A stretch of 64,000 nucleotides of DNA from Plantago ovata (GCA_028274465.1 CM051456.1:86972753-87036752), one strand, 5' to 3'. Positions 1 through 9,975 are shown, numbered from the stretch's first letter. The notes: generated by a model from the letters alone, not told the origin. Numbers and translations: made by a program.

Positions 1-161
1 GACCAATTGTGATGAAAGGTCCGGCGCCGGAGTTTGGATTTGGTGATGAAAATGCATAGCTTTTGTGATGAAATTTACATGGCCAGAAAGTTGATTTTGT
101 GATGAATCAATAGACCAATTGTGATGAAAGGTCAGGCACCGGAGTTTGGCTTTGGTGAAGA
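1..161. repeat. Subterminal direct repeat in the CACTA end
   Basis: Bases 1-50 and 112-161 are near-identical direct copies about 111 bases apart. Each begins GACCAATTGTGATGAAAGGT and runs through a GGAGTTTGG block. Such repeats near the ends are normal for CACTA elements. Confidence 0.75.
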
Positions 162-535
162 CATTGTGTATCAATTGTGATGAAAATATAGCTCCCGAGA
201 TCACATTTAGTGACAAATAGGCTAAGCATTTGTGATGAGCGTGAAGCTGCCCGGAACTTGCTTTCGTGATGAACTATGCTGTCATTTGTGACGACCAAGT
301 TCGGGCGGCCCGTTATGATTTGTGATGAAAAAAATGCGTTTCGTGAGAAAATGTAGTCGTCACTAACGAAAGAGGGTTTGTGACGAACAAAATTTTTGTC
401 GCGTATGGAATTTGTGAGGGTGCTCTTGTGACCAGTTTTATGACGACACATTTTTTCACCTTTATAAAAAAGTGGCAAAAATCATGCTTAAGGTGACAAA
501 TATTTTCCCCACAGATGTTGCAGTTTTTTGTAGTG
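1..535. mobile_element. CACTA (En/Spm-type) DNA transposon, terminal part
   Basis: The segment ends at 520-535 with GCAGTTTTTTGTAGTG, which read on the other strand is CACTACAAAAAACTGC, the usual start of a plant CACTA terminal inverted repeat. Inside it, the word TTTGTGATGAA and close variants (TTTGTGACGA, ATTTGTGATG) recur many times, as expected of CACTA subterminal repeats where the transposase binds. The three bases after the end (ATT, 536-538) would be the target duplication, but the other end lies outside the window. No transposase coding sequence is visible here. The ending is clear; the family name rests on the terminal motif and subterminal repeats. Confidence 0.8.
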
Positions 536-700
536 ATTTTCGATATTGCAGAGTGTCGAACCCTTGGTGCTTTTATCCATTCCTATCATCGCTGTGAGGG
601 TGGTGATGTTTTCTTTACCGCTTTTATCCAACGGTTTTGGGTAGTTTCTGGCAATAAAACATGACCTTCTTCACATCGGGGATATGAATGCCTTGTCAGT
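536..700. other. Left flank of the nested block (split older locus)
   Basis: Unique-looking sequence between the CACTA end and the first LTR. No ORF of note and no recognised motif. It ends in TCAGT, the left target duplication of element A, and continues in principle at 61932. Confidence 0.6.
696..700. repeat. Target site duplication of element A, left copy (TCAGT)
   Basis: TCAGT directly precedes the TGTTAGG start of the left LTR and recurs at 61927-61931 directly after the CCAACA end of the right LTR. Confidence 0.9.
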
Positions 701-1356
701 TGTTAGGAAACTTGTAATTTTGATGAGCAATTAACCATGCTAAATTAAGGAAAGTCAGTAACTAGTACTCTTAAGGTCTATAGGAATTTAGAATTTTAGA
801 GGACATTGTAAAAGAGGAACGTTTGCTGAAGACTTAGAGTAGGTGCTAGATAGGTATTTTAACTGCTTATGATGTATCTTGTTTTCTGAAAAGAAAAACA
901 ACCTATTGAAGCATTTGCTAATGATACTTTGTTTACACAAACAAACTATTGAAGCATTTAGAACCGTTCAGAAACTTGAAGATTTCGAAGACTGAAGACT
1001 AGAAGATTTCTGAAGATGGTATCTACAAAGGCACATGTTGCTCAGAAAGTGGAAACTTCAGCAACAGCTTCCATAAGTGAAAATCTAAACGACAGAGTAG
1101 GTTGTGCTTGCTGAAACTGAGATTGCCCACTTGTTGAAAAACACATGTGACCTCCTTGCTGAAAGTACTTGCATTTGCGCTCCAACGTTCATATTTGAAT
1201 CTCATTCAAATGAACATTAAATGCAAAGCATGCACGCGAAGGACATGAAGACTAGAAGACAAATAAAGGACGCTGCTGAAAGTACAAAAGAAAGATAGTG
1301 ACATCTGAAGGAACAAAGCCTTAGAATTCGAAATTCAAACGGCTCCCTTGATTCAC

Positions 1357-1365
1357 TATAAATAG
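1357..1365 (+). promoter_or_regulatory. TATA box of element A 5' LTR
   Basis: TATAAATAG, the best core promoter match in the LTR, present at the equivalent site in all four Cop-A LTR copies. Transcription would start about 30 bases downstream and mark the U3/R border. Confidence 0.7.
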
Positions 1366-2084
1366 AGGTCATCCGGCAAAGAGTTGAAGTGTGTCAACAA
1401 CGTGATCAAACTCTCACTTGTGCTTAAACTCACGTACCCTTCAAACACTCTTTACTGCCATTGATCCGTTCCAAGACTTAAAGCTTGAAAAAGCTACTTG
1501 TGAAGAAGTAGAACATACACGGCTAAGAAATTAGTTAAGTGTTCTTTCTTTCGAACAAGAACAAGTCTTGACACCAGAAACAATCAAACTTGTTTACTGC
1601 AAAGTATTCAAAGTTTTGTTTCTTAGATTACTTGTTGTAGCTGAATAAGTTATAATCAAGTTATCTCATCCGAAACCTCTCTAACTGAAAATACACCCTT
1701 TCAAGCGTGAAATTCAGGGGGAACTTAATCGAGCATAGTGTTGCTGATTAAAAGTCTCAAGTTTGGTGGAGAACAAGGTTTCTTTCTCTAGTTAGGTTGG
1801 AAACGAAGAAAGTGTGCTTTGGTTTCTGTTGAATCGCTCTAGATAGGTGTTGTAAGGAACCTCAAACTTGTCTTAGTGGATTCAGTCCTAGAAAGGACAA
1901 AGTGGATTAGTTGAGAGATTACGCCACTCTCAGATACCACTATAAAAGTGTTTGTGTGATTTATTTACTGCATTTAGTTTTCAGCAAAGCATATCTATCT
2001 GTACACAATCACTCTGTTCACTTGCTGAAACTATCACTTACTGACAAAGCACTTATTATACAAAGAATTCCGCTCTCTAATTTT

Positions 2085-2190
2085 AAGTATCAGCAAAACT
2101 GGTTACTGAAAAGTAACTAGTGCTGGCTGAGAATGTTAAGTATCAGCAAACTCATTACTGAAAAGTAATAAGTCCTTGCTGAGAAAGTTT
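2085..2190 (+). repeat. 53-bp tandem repeat in the LTR of element A
   Basis: Two adjacent units (2085-2137 and 2138-2190), each starting AAGTATCAGCAAA, passing through TTACTGAAAAGTAA and ending in a GCTGAGAA block. The same pair is present in the other three Cop-A LTRs. TTACTGAAAAGTAA is itself a near palindrome. Confidence 0.8.
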
Positions 2191-2266
2191 TTAAACGACG
2201 AAAGTTTGAAAAGACTATTCACCCCCCCCCTCTAGTCTTTTCTTGTTGTTTAAAGGGACCAACAAG

Positions 2267-2278
2267 TGGTATCAGAGC
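2267..2278 (+). other. Primer binding site of element A (initiator Met tRNA)
   Basis: TGGTATCAGAGC, two bases after the LTR end, complementary to the 3' end of plant initiator methionine tRNA. This is the standard copia primer site. Confidence 0.9.
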
Positions 2279-2376
2279 TGGAGGTTCTTTAACCTTCAGC
2301 ACTGAACCTAGATCCCCTTAGGTGCTTTCCGTAAATCACTCTCACTTGATCAGTTTGGTAGTCTTTTGCTGACAGG

Positions 2377-2461
2377 ATGTCTTTAGGAGACGCTCCCTTG
2401 CTGAAGCTGGAAAACTATGAAAAATGACAAAACAACATGATGCTACATCTTGAGGCCATTA
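2377..2461 (+). pseudogene. Element A gag, N-terminal remnant
   Basis: Begins at an ATG and encodes MSLGDAPLLKLENYEK, the same start as the gag gene of sister element C. The remnant stops where element B is inserted. The rest of what remains of A's gag lies beyond B, at about 9976-10707. Broken fossil. Confidence 0.8.
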
Positions 2462-3644
2462 TGACGAACGTGTATTTTATACTTTCATTCGAGTCTTTTT
2501 CACCAATTTAGCTATCCTCTATGTTAATTTAGCTTATATTTTAGTGCATTTTATTAGAATAGTGTCACGTTTCCCTTTTCTTTGCATATTTCAGGTTTTA
2601 GGTGAAAAACGTATGTTTATGGGCAATATTGATGAAGAGGACGAAGTTTTGGTGTTTCGAGGACATTCGTGGTGTATCTAGAAGGTTCCGGATGAGATTT
2701 GAGGCCTAGGGGACGAGTTTCAAGGCTTAAAGGTCACTAGAAGGCAAAATCCGAGTCCGAAAAGGAAAAGAAGACCAAAAATCTCGCTCTCGCCAGTCTG
2801 GATGTCCCAGGCGAACCGTCTGGGACGTGGGGCGAATCGCCCGGCAACTGGGGCGGTTCGCCTGGGAGTTTCCGAACATTATACATAGTTTGCCTATTTT
2901 TCTACGTTTTTAAGACCTTTTCACATTATTTTGTGAGACAATTTTTCCAGAGCCTGTTCTGGGAATTAGTAGCACAGAAGACTCTTTTTTTATTGATTTG
3001 GAAGCTTTAGCATAGAGATTGGACATCTTTGATTTTCGATTATTGCTTGTGAGTTAGCAATTCATCGGAGAATGACAACCTTCGTTGGTAACTTGTATCT
3101 CACAATTTTTCTTGTTTTATTTATTTCATTCATCATGTTTTCATTCAATCTTGCTTTGATTCTTATCGATTGCAATATGAGTAGCTGAATCTATCGTTGG
3201 TGATAGTATGTGATTTCTTAACTAAGGTTCTTGATTATGCATGAGTGGCTTCACGCGTTTAAGACTTGATTTATTGTTTTATTTCTTTGATCTATCTAAG
3301 CCATCTATCTTCGTAGTGTTGAATTGAAAGGAACACATAGGACGATTCATGATCATAGATCTGTATACAAACTTCAAGTACTTCATGCATGATTATTACC
3401 AGTTGCTTTGAATGACCATACTATCACTAACTTCCTTCATATTGATAAGAAACATCTGTGCTTTGCTTGATTTCTGATTTATAGTTTAAGTTAAATTAGA
3501 TAAAGCTAGTTATAGTCCTTAGAGATCGACACTCGAGGTTATTTTACTTTTACACTACGTGCTTGGTTTTCGTTGTAGTTGTGAATTGCCTCTGGCTAAA
3601 AACAAATTTATTTGATTAATTGAGTCTGACAATCTCGTTCATCA
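2462..3644 (+). repeat. Element B 5' LTR
   Basis: TGACGAACGTG...TTCATCA, 1183 bp, followed three bases later by the primer site. Related along its length to the LTR of element F and more distantly to those of D and E (shared blocks AGAATAGTGTCACGTTT and GAGTAGCT). It carries the GC-rich palindrome cluster at 2795-2867. Confidence 0.88.
2795..2867. repeat. GCGNNNCGC palindrome cluster, B LTR
   Basis: Includes CAGGCGAACCGTCTG, GGGCGAATCGCCC and GGGCGGTTCGCC, each a short near-perfect inverted repeat. It sits just upstream of the presumed core promoter (TTATACATAG near 2880). Confidence 0.8.
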
Positions 3645-3647
3645 AAT

Positions 3648-3665
3648 TGGCGCCGTTGTCGGGGA
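3648..3665 (+). other. Primer binding site of element B
   Basis: TGGCGCCGTTGTCGGGGA, one base different from the Athila/Calypso-type primer site (tRNA-Asp) seen in D and E. Confidence 0.85.
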
Positions 3666-3808
3666 CTATACTCGTTTTTTCTCTTTAGCTTATTTATAGT
3701 TTCAGCTTTCAATTCTCAGAGTTAGTAGTTAATCTGTTTCCAGAATTTTGCGACTTCTAACAGGACTAATTTTCAGTTTTGAGTTACTCCTGTTACAGAT
3801 ATTCAGGT

Positions 3809-4626
3809 ATGACGCCCATGAAAGCTCGCATGATGCCCCAATTCTCGCAAGTTAGGAGAAGTTCAGCTATATACTTGGAGGAAGAGTTGAAGAGGTACGA
3901 AGCGACAAGTTCAGTGTTGAGAGACATACCGAGGTTCGAAGATGGAGTGGGGATGAATCCGTTAAGTTTCATCAGATCCTATGATGAAGAAATAGCAAAA
4001 GTTCCACCAAAGGGGTTCACTGAGGACCAATTATGCAGAAGATTATTTTCTTTCGCTCTCGGATATGAGCCAAGGCTTTGGATATCCAGGTTAGCACCAG
4101 GATCGCTGAAACATGGAGACAAGTAGTAGAGGAGTTCTTGGCGCGGTTTATGCCTTACCATGAGACAATTGCCTTACGAAATAGGATCGAACACTTCAAG
4201 CAAGGAGAGTATGAGCGATTTTGTGACACCTACGAATGTTTTGAGTTGTATAAACGTGAGTGCCCCCATCACCGTTTCGACGACGGGGAGCTGATTTGGT
4301 ATTTTGTTGGTGGTCTACGTGATGATGTTAGGCTTCAAGTGGATGGGATGTGTGGAGGATTAGAAGAATGTACAGTTGAAGAGGCAGAGAAGGTCTTTCG
4401 AAGGTACGCCAATGGTTCTGCACAATCTGAGAGGCTAATGTCGAGTCAAGTCACCAATGGGGATTCAAATCGGGGCGAAACTAAAGGCTTATACGGAGGA
4501 TATTCTGAAGACGAAGATATCAGTGAGGAGGATGAACTTGCGTTTTACGCAGGAATGAAGGCCATCGAAAGTGTTTATGAAATTGCACACGCCGGGCAAG
4601 TTGAAGATAATCTCCGTTTAGCGTAA
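3809..4626 (+). pseudogene. Element B gag region
   Basis: Encodes a retrotransposon gag (PF03732-like) core: MNPLSFIRSYDEE, LCRRLFSFALGYEP, then VVEEFLARFMPYHETIALRNRI, CPHHRFDDGELIWYFVGGLR. The WxxxL...FxxRF...CPHH layout is the usual Athila/gypsy capsid pattern. The first ATG of this frame is at 3809. Homologous to the F gag at 50498-51853. No zinc knuckle was recognised. Broken fossil. Confidence 0.82.
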
Positions 4627-4734
4627 GTTTTTGAAGGGGTCGAAGTAACTGAGCAGCTACTGGAGAAATTAAGCTTGTTAAAGTGTGAAAAAGTAGAGGA
4701 GGTTCATAAACTCGAAGAGGGGAAGGTTTTTGAC

Positions 4735-4890
4735 GGAGACGCCCCTCTGGAGGTGGGGGGCGAACCGCCCAGCATAGGGGGCGAATCTCCCCCCACAGGC
4801 AGATAGCTGGGGGCGTCCCAAATCGCCCCAGGCGATTCGCCTGGGGCAGGGGGCGAATCGCCCCCCAGCTCCAGGGAGCTGGACGACCCC
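4735..4890. repeat. GCGNNNCGC palindrome cluster, B internal 1
   Basis: A run of GGGCGAACCGCCC, GGGCGAATCTCCCC, GGCGATTCGCCTGGGG and GGGCGAATCGCCCCCC modules between gag and protease. In F the equivalent DNA (50830-50940) is translated as a Gly/Pro-rich linker, so here the palindromes sit in coding DNA. Confidence 0.8.
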
Positions 4891-4920
4891 AGCTCTACTG
4901 AGGTTCCTGAGTACGAGGAA

Positions 4921-6123
4921 GTGAAACTACTCCTCCGAGGTGGAAAGGTAACTACAATTCCTAATTTTGTACGTCCTAAACATATTAAATCTATTGTGAC
5001 TAACGATGCAGGAACAAGCACTGAACAAGAAGTTGGTCAAAGTTCGGAAGAACCTCAAGTGCAGGATGATACACCTCAAACACCCGAAGGAGACATTGTC
5101 GATGATGAGGTTACGGGGGATACGCCTAACAATACGGAGGTGCTTCATAAGTCCTCCAATCCATATGTGCTCTCAAAACCTCATGTACCATTCCCTAGTA
5201 GAATCAAACCGGTCAAAAAGGATATAATGGAGTCACCGCTGTACCAACGCCTCTCTAAGGTCGAAGTTAATGTACCTCTCTTGGAATTAATTCAGAATAT
5301 TCCCGCCTACATGAAGTTCTTTCGGGAGGTGAAGAGTAACAAAAGAATCGAGACGGTGAATTCTATTGCGGAACTTCCAACGAAGCAACGTGATCCAGGA
5401 AGCTTCATAATTGACATTACTATGGGCAATGGGCGGTCCACCAAGGCTATGTTCGACTTAGGAGCTAGCATCAATCTCATGCCATACTCAGTCTATAAAG
5501 CTCTAGATCTTGGAGAAGTGAAGCCAACGGAGATGGTTGTACAAATGGCAGACCATAGCGTGAAGCGTCCTGTGGGAATAGTTGAAGATATCCTTGTAAA
5601 AGTTGATAAACTAATAATTCCTGCAGATTTTGTGATCATGAAGTCGGTTGATGAAGGGAAGAGCCACGTTCGTGAGCACGTGGTGTTGCTTGGAAGACCA
5701 TTCATGGCCACTACAACTACATGCCTTGAACTCAAAGGCAAGAAAATCTCCATGGAGGTAATGGGTGAGAAAATTGAATTGGTAGGATGTAGCATAGGAG
5801 ATAAGGAAGTCGTAGAAGAATTAAATTTTGTCGATTGCTATGATTCTGTGATTTCTGAAGTTCATCATTGCTATGATAATCGTGAACCTCTTGAGGAGGC
5901 ACTAACCATGCAGGTTGCGACTTGGCACTTATCCGAAGAAGCAAGGGAGATAGTTGAGATGATGGATAGTACGCCTGAAATTCCCGTAGGAGAAGAAGTG
6001 CTTGAACGTTTAGATGAAGAAGAGGTAGAGAGCAAATTTCCTGAAGAGCCTAGCTTAGAATTAAAGCCCCTTCCCGCACACCTCAAGTATGTCTACTTAG
6101 GGAAAATAAGAAAAAACCTGTGA
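4921..6123 (+). CDS. Element B protease region of the polyprotein
   Basis: A 400-residue open stretch. A retropepsin-like domain lies at about residues 160-270: SFIIDITMGNGRSTKAMFDLGASINLMP holds the D-x-G-A active-site loop (DLGA at about 5455-5466), followed by VVLLGRPFM, the flap-end motif of gypsy proteases. The N-terminal third is acidic and low in complexity. It runs into the RT region. Athila-type elements encode protease upstream of RT in one polyprotein. Fossil. Confidence 0.8.
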   Translation: MKLLLRGGKVTTIPNFVRPKHIKSIVTNDAGTSTEQEVGQSSEEPQVQDDTPQTPEGDIVDDEVTGDTPNNTEVLHKSSNPYVLSKPHVPFPSRIKPVKKDIMESPLYQRLSKVEVNVPLLELIQNIPAYMKFFREVKSNKRIETVNSIAELPTKQRDPGSFIIDITMGNGRSTKAMFDLGASINLMPYSVYKALDLGEVKPTEMVVQMADHSVKRPVGIVEDILVKVDKLIIPADFVIMKSVDEGKSHVREHVVLLGRPFMATTTTCLELKGKKISMEVMGEKIELVGCSIGDKEVVEELNFVDCYDSVISEVHHCYDNREPLEEALTMQVATWHLSEEAREIVEMMDSTPEIPVGEEVLERLDEEEVESKFPEEPSLELKPLPAHLKYVYLGKIRKNL

Positions 6124-7650
6124 TAGTCTCTTCACACCTCTCTAGCGATGAAGAAGGTAAGCTAATTGAGGTCTTAAGAAAAAATTTTGCATCCATAGGA
6201 TGGGGGATTAGTGATATAAAGGGGATTAGCCCAACATGGTGTGTGCACAATATCACTCTAGAGCAAGATGCCAAACCCGTTAGGAAACCTCAGCGTAGGA
6301 TAAATCATGCGATGCAAGAAGTAGTGAAGAAAGAGGTGATTAAGTTTCTAGACGCCGATATGATCTATCCCATTCCTGATAGTCGATGGGTGAGCCCCGT
6401 CCATATAGTTCCTAAGAAATCTGGGATTACGGTAGAAGAGAATGAGAAGGGAGAGTTAGTACCTGTTAGGAAAATCACGGGGTGGCGAATGTGCATTGAT
6501 TATAGGAAGTTGAATGCCACCACCAAGAAAGACCACTTCCCTTTGCCGTTTATTGATGACATGCTAAACCGCCTTGCGGGGCGGCAATTTTATTGTTTTC
6601 TTGATGGCTTGTCAAGTTTCTACCAGATTCCGATTGCACCGGAGGATCAGGAGAAGACGTCATTCACTTGCCCATTCTGGACGTTTGCTTATAGGAGGAT
6701 GCCATTCGGGCTATGTAACGCCCCCGCCACTTTTCAAAGGTGCATGCTTTCTGTTTTCTCTGATATGGTGACCAAATTTGTTGAAGTTTTTATGGATGAT
6801 TTTTCTCTCTTTGGTGATTCTTTTGATGAGTGTTTGCATAGACTAGATCTTGTTTTGAAAAGATGCATCGAATTCAATCTAACTTTGAGTTGGGAGAAAA
6901 GTCATTATATGGTTAGAGAAGGCATTGTTCTAGGACATGTGGTTTCTGAAAGGGGTATTGAGGTTGATAAGGCTATGATCGAAATAATTGAGAAACTCCC
7001 CCCACCCACTTGTGTGAAAGAATTGCAATCTTTTCTTGGTCATGTTGGTTTTCATAGGAGGTTTATTAAAGACTTTTCGAAAATTGCTAAACCTCTAAGT
7101 AACTTACTAGCAAAATATGCGGTTTACCATTTTTCTGATGAATGCTTGGTTGCTTTTAATACCCTTAAAGAAAAGCTTGTTACTTCTCCTATTGTTGTGC
7201 CACCTGATTGGAAACTTCCTTTTGAGATAATGTGTGATGCTTCGAATTTTGCTATGGGTGTTGTTCTATGCCAAAAAGATGATAAGCAGTATCGTGTGAT
7301 TTAGTACGTTAGTAAGACTTTAGACTCAGCTCAAGTTAATTATACAACTACTGAAAAGGAATTTTTAGCTGTTGTTTTTGCTTTACAAAAGTTTAGGTCT
7401 TACCTGATTGGTCATCCTGTGAATGTCCATACTGATCATGCTGCTTTATGACATTTAATTGCCAAACAAGATTCTAAGCCGATGTTAATCCGTTGGGTCT
7501 TATTGTTACAAGATTTTGATTTGACCATAGTTGATAGAGCTGGTAGGGAGAATTTGGTTGCTGATCACTTGTTTAGAATTCCTAATATTCCCATGGATTC
7601 GATTCCTATTAATGATCATCTCGAACTAACCTTTCCCACCTCTACTTAAG
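6120..7650 (+). pseudogene. Element B reverse transcriptase and RNase H region
   Basis: The RT core is well preserved: GWRMCIDYRKLNATTKKDHFPLP, FYCFLDGLSSFYQIPI, FAYRRMPFGLCNAPATFQRCM and the catalytic FMDDF (gypsy/Athila form of YxDD). It is followed by the connection and RNase H features EIMCDASNFAMGVVL, EKEFLAVVFA and TDHAAL. After RNase H the reading ends without a recognisable integrase zinc finger or DDE core. Athila lineage by RT motifs. Broken fossil with a few breaks. Confidence 0.88.
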
Positions 7651-7779
7651 GATAGGTATGATGTATTTTGTTTTTTTGAGCATGTCATTGTGTTTTATTT
7701 TATATTTTCGTATGTTTTTCGTGATAAAATAGGTTTTAAGATGATAATTTTGCATTTTGGGAGGAAAAAGGCGTCTCCA

Positions 7780-7990
7780 GGAGTCTGGAGATGCCAGGCG
7801 AACCGCCCCCCACGTGGGGCGATTCGCCTGGCAAGTACAGGCCGCCTGGGACGTTCTGGACGCCCCAGGCGAATCGCCCCCTACCTGGGGCGGTTCGCCC
7901 CGGGTGTCCAGAAACCCGGGACGTTCTGGACGCCCCAGGCGAATCGCCCCCACCTGGGGCGGTTCGCCCCGGGTGTCCAGAAACCCGGAG
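7780..7990. repeat. GCGNNNCGC palindrome cluster with ~70-bp tandem repeat, B internal 2
   Basis: Modules such as CAGGCGAACCGCC, GGGCGATTCGCCTGG and GGGCGGTTCGCCCCGGG. A unit of about 70 bases, starting GGGACGTTCTGGACGCCCC, is repeated head to tail (about 7848-7917 and 7918-7986) with only small differences. Confidence 0.85.
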
Positions 7991-8660
7991 GGCCGGATTT
8001 TCATTCGGAACTGTATTTTTTCTCCTATTATGCTAAATTATTGATCTTTTTACCTCTTTTATCGCCCGTTTTGGTTTTTCACGAGTTTCCTTGAGTCTTA
8101 TAGGTTACAGGTACAAGTTAGCTCTCACCTTAAATCCACTTTCGACGTTCAGGACGAGCGACGACGTTCAGGTTTGGGGGGGGGTTATCGCTGGCTATCT
8201 CTATACTTGTTTTGCTTATAAACTCGTGAAACCCTTTGTTTGCATTTGCACGTTTACCGCTTTCTTAGTATTTAGTTGCATACACTACATTCATCCTAGT
8301 ATAGTTTTGCATGTTTTTGTGTGGAGTTTATTGTCAAATTTTTTGAACTTTTTATTGGGTAGATTAACTAGTTATGACCTTTGACCATGCGTTTCATCTC
8401 TATGAATTTGTTTGAGGTTTTTCTCGCTTGGCTTGTCACATTTATATATTCACTTAGTTAAGCTTGGTAGTCTCGACATCACTTAGTGGTGTTTTCTCTA
8501 CTGCGGTTCACGAAGGCCTTTATAATAAGATGATTCATGTTAGAGTCTTGTTGTTTCGCCGTGTAATTATGTACTTGAGAGGCAACAAGTCTTCACCTTG
8601 CTTTGAGATTGCTAAATGCCTAGGAAGGAGGTAGTGTGAGATTGTGTGATCCTTTGTTTG

Positions 8661-8802
8661 AAACTTATTCTAACGAATAGGTTTGGGGAGGGGGTTATAC
8701 TGTCATTATGACTTGTTTTTCAATTTTGAGTGTTGTGAGTTTGTTTTCCTTTTTTGTAAAGTTTGAGCTCCAACCTATTCTTTCGAATAGGTTTGGGGAG
8801 GT
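8661..8802 (+). repeat. Hairpin-plus-purine modules in B
   Basis: Two copies of ACCTATTC-loop-GAATAGGT followed by TTGGGGAGG (about 8661-8692 and 8770-8802). The trailing purines resemble the polypurine tract at the end of the element. Confidence 0.75.
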
Positions 8803-8854
8803 CGTTTGTGAGTCATTGTAATTTCTTTTTCGTTGTGCTACTGTTGGCTATATA

Positions 8855-8965
8855 CAAAACAAAGAGAAAGGAAAAAATCGAATAAAAAGGAAACAATTCC
8901 AGGAAAAAGAAAAAGGCTGGAAAAGAAAAAAAAGAAAAGAAAAAAAAAGAAAAGACCCCAAAAAA
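8855..8965 (+). repeat. Purine-rich tract in B
   Basis: About 110 bases almost entirely A and G on the + strand. Equivalent tracts occur at 19815-19950 (D), 37945-38070 (E) and, inverted, 49560-49730 (F). Confidence 0.8.
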
Positions 8966-9569
8966 GCAAAGAAGGGTCCAAAGAAAGCCAAAAAGCAGTT
9001 TAGCAAAGTGTTTGTCTCGTTTTTCAATTCATGTAATGTTCGTAATCGAGTTGTAAAGTTTGTCTTTTGTTTGTTTGATGTCATCTGTTCTAGACCACCC
9101 ACGTCCTGCCATTCAGGAAGTGGTGATTTGTTTATGACTTTGCTTGAGAGATGGGTAGAATAGGGGAGTGCGAACTTTTAGGGAACCCTCATTCGTTTGA
9201 TGAGAGCCAGTATTGGTTCGACCTCTTTGAGGGAAAGTCTTAACTTGGTGAACAGCAGTAAGTCCTCAGTTTCATAGGCACGGGACAACCGTTCGTATTT
9301 TAACATGTTTCATTATGTCGTCACTGACTAGGTCCAGGTAGAGAATGTTACGAGAGACTATCTTGTTTAACATAGTGCATATGTGAATGTGTATGAGTCA
9401 ATCGAGGCATTCTTCAACCAATATCCATGTTATGATTTGTATGGTCTTTGTTCATAAGTTTTTGATAGATTCAATAGATTAGTTCATTTCATTTGGCATG
9501 AGACTCCACTTTGTGTGTGGCATTGTTTTTTTGCATTAGAGTCTAGCTAGTTGCTTGAGGACAAGCAAA

Positions 9570-9587
9570 GGTTCGGTTTGGGGAGTA
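9570..9587 (+). other. Polypurine tract of element B
   Basis: GGTTCGGTTTGGGGAGTA directly before the TGATGAACG start of the second LTR. It primes plus-strand synthesis in the family. Confidence 0.75.
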
Positions 9588-9975
9588 TGATGAACGTGTA
9601 TTTTACACTTTCATTCGAGTCTTGTTCACCAATTTAGCTCTTCTCTATGTTAATTTAGCTTATATTTTAGTGCATTTTATTAGAATAGTGTCACGTTTCC
9701 CTTTTCTTTGCATATTTCAGGTTTTAGGTGAAAAACGTATGTTTATGGGCAATATTGATGAAGAGGACGAAGTTTTGGTGTTTCGAGGACATTCGTGGTG
9801 TATCTAGAAGGTTCAGGATGAGATTTGAGGCCTAGGGGACGAGTTTCAAGGCTTAAAGGTCACTAGAAGGCAAAATCCGAGTCCGAAAAGGAAACGAAGA
9901 CAAAAAATCTCGCTCTCGCCAGTCTGGATGTCCCAGGTGGTCGCCTGGGACGTGGGGCGAATCGCCCGGCACCTG
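9588..9975 (+). repeat. Element B 3' LTR, partial
   Basis: Begins TGATGAACGTGTATTTTACAC and matches the start of the 5' LTR closely, including the palindrome cluster. It then gives way to copia gag sequence of element A at about 9975. No target duplication is identifiable at this side. Confidence 0.85.

Larger units (their letters stand above)
701..2264 (+). repeat. Element A 5' LTR
   Basis: 1564 bp from TGTTAGG to CCAACA. Its partner is 60375-61926. It holds a TATA box, a 53-bp tandem repeat near the end, and a run of C just before the terminal CTTTTCTTGTTGTTTAAAGG block. The word TTGCTGAA or its complement recurs many times. Confidence 0.93.
7651..9587 (+). other. Element B 3' noncoding region
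   Basis: No coding sequence recognised. From left to right: a GC-rich palindrome cluster with a tandem repeat (7780-7990), a T-rich stretch, two hairpin-plus-purine modules (about 8661-8692 and 8770-8802), an almost pure purine tract (8855-8965), and the polypurine tract just before the LTR. The same order is found in D, E and (inverted) F. Confidence 0.75.
2462..9975 (+). mobile_element. Element B: Ty3/gypsy retrotransposon, Athila-like (family Ath-1)
   Basis: Starts TGACGAACG with a 1183-bp LTR, an Asp-tRNA-type primer site, gag, protease, RT and RNase H in gypsy order, a long 3' noncoding region, polypurine tract and a second LTR. Only the first ~390 bases of the second LTR are present, and no matching target duplication is found at the right. 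No integrase region was recognised between RNase H and the 3' noncoding region. It lies inside the gag region of element A. Broken fossil with a few breaks in its coding parts. Confidence 0.88.

Noticed and set aside
107-478. 123-residue ORF on the - strand at the left edge
   Set aside because: It lies in CACTA subterminal repeats and its sequence simply translates the repeated TGTGATGAA word; no protein family fits.
7642-8094. Arg/Pro/Gly-rich ORFs over the palindrome clusters on both strands
   Set aside because: Palindromic repeats stay open in several frames at once; no conservation of the protein sequence between families.
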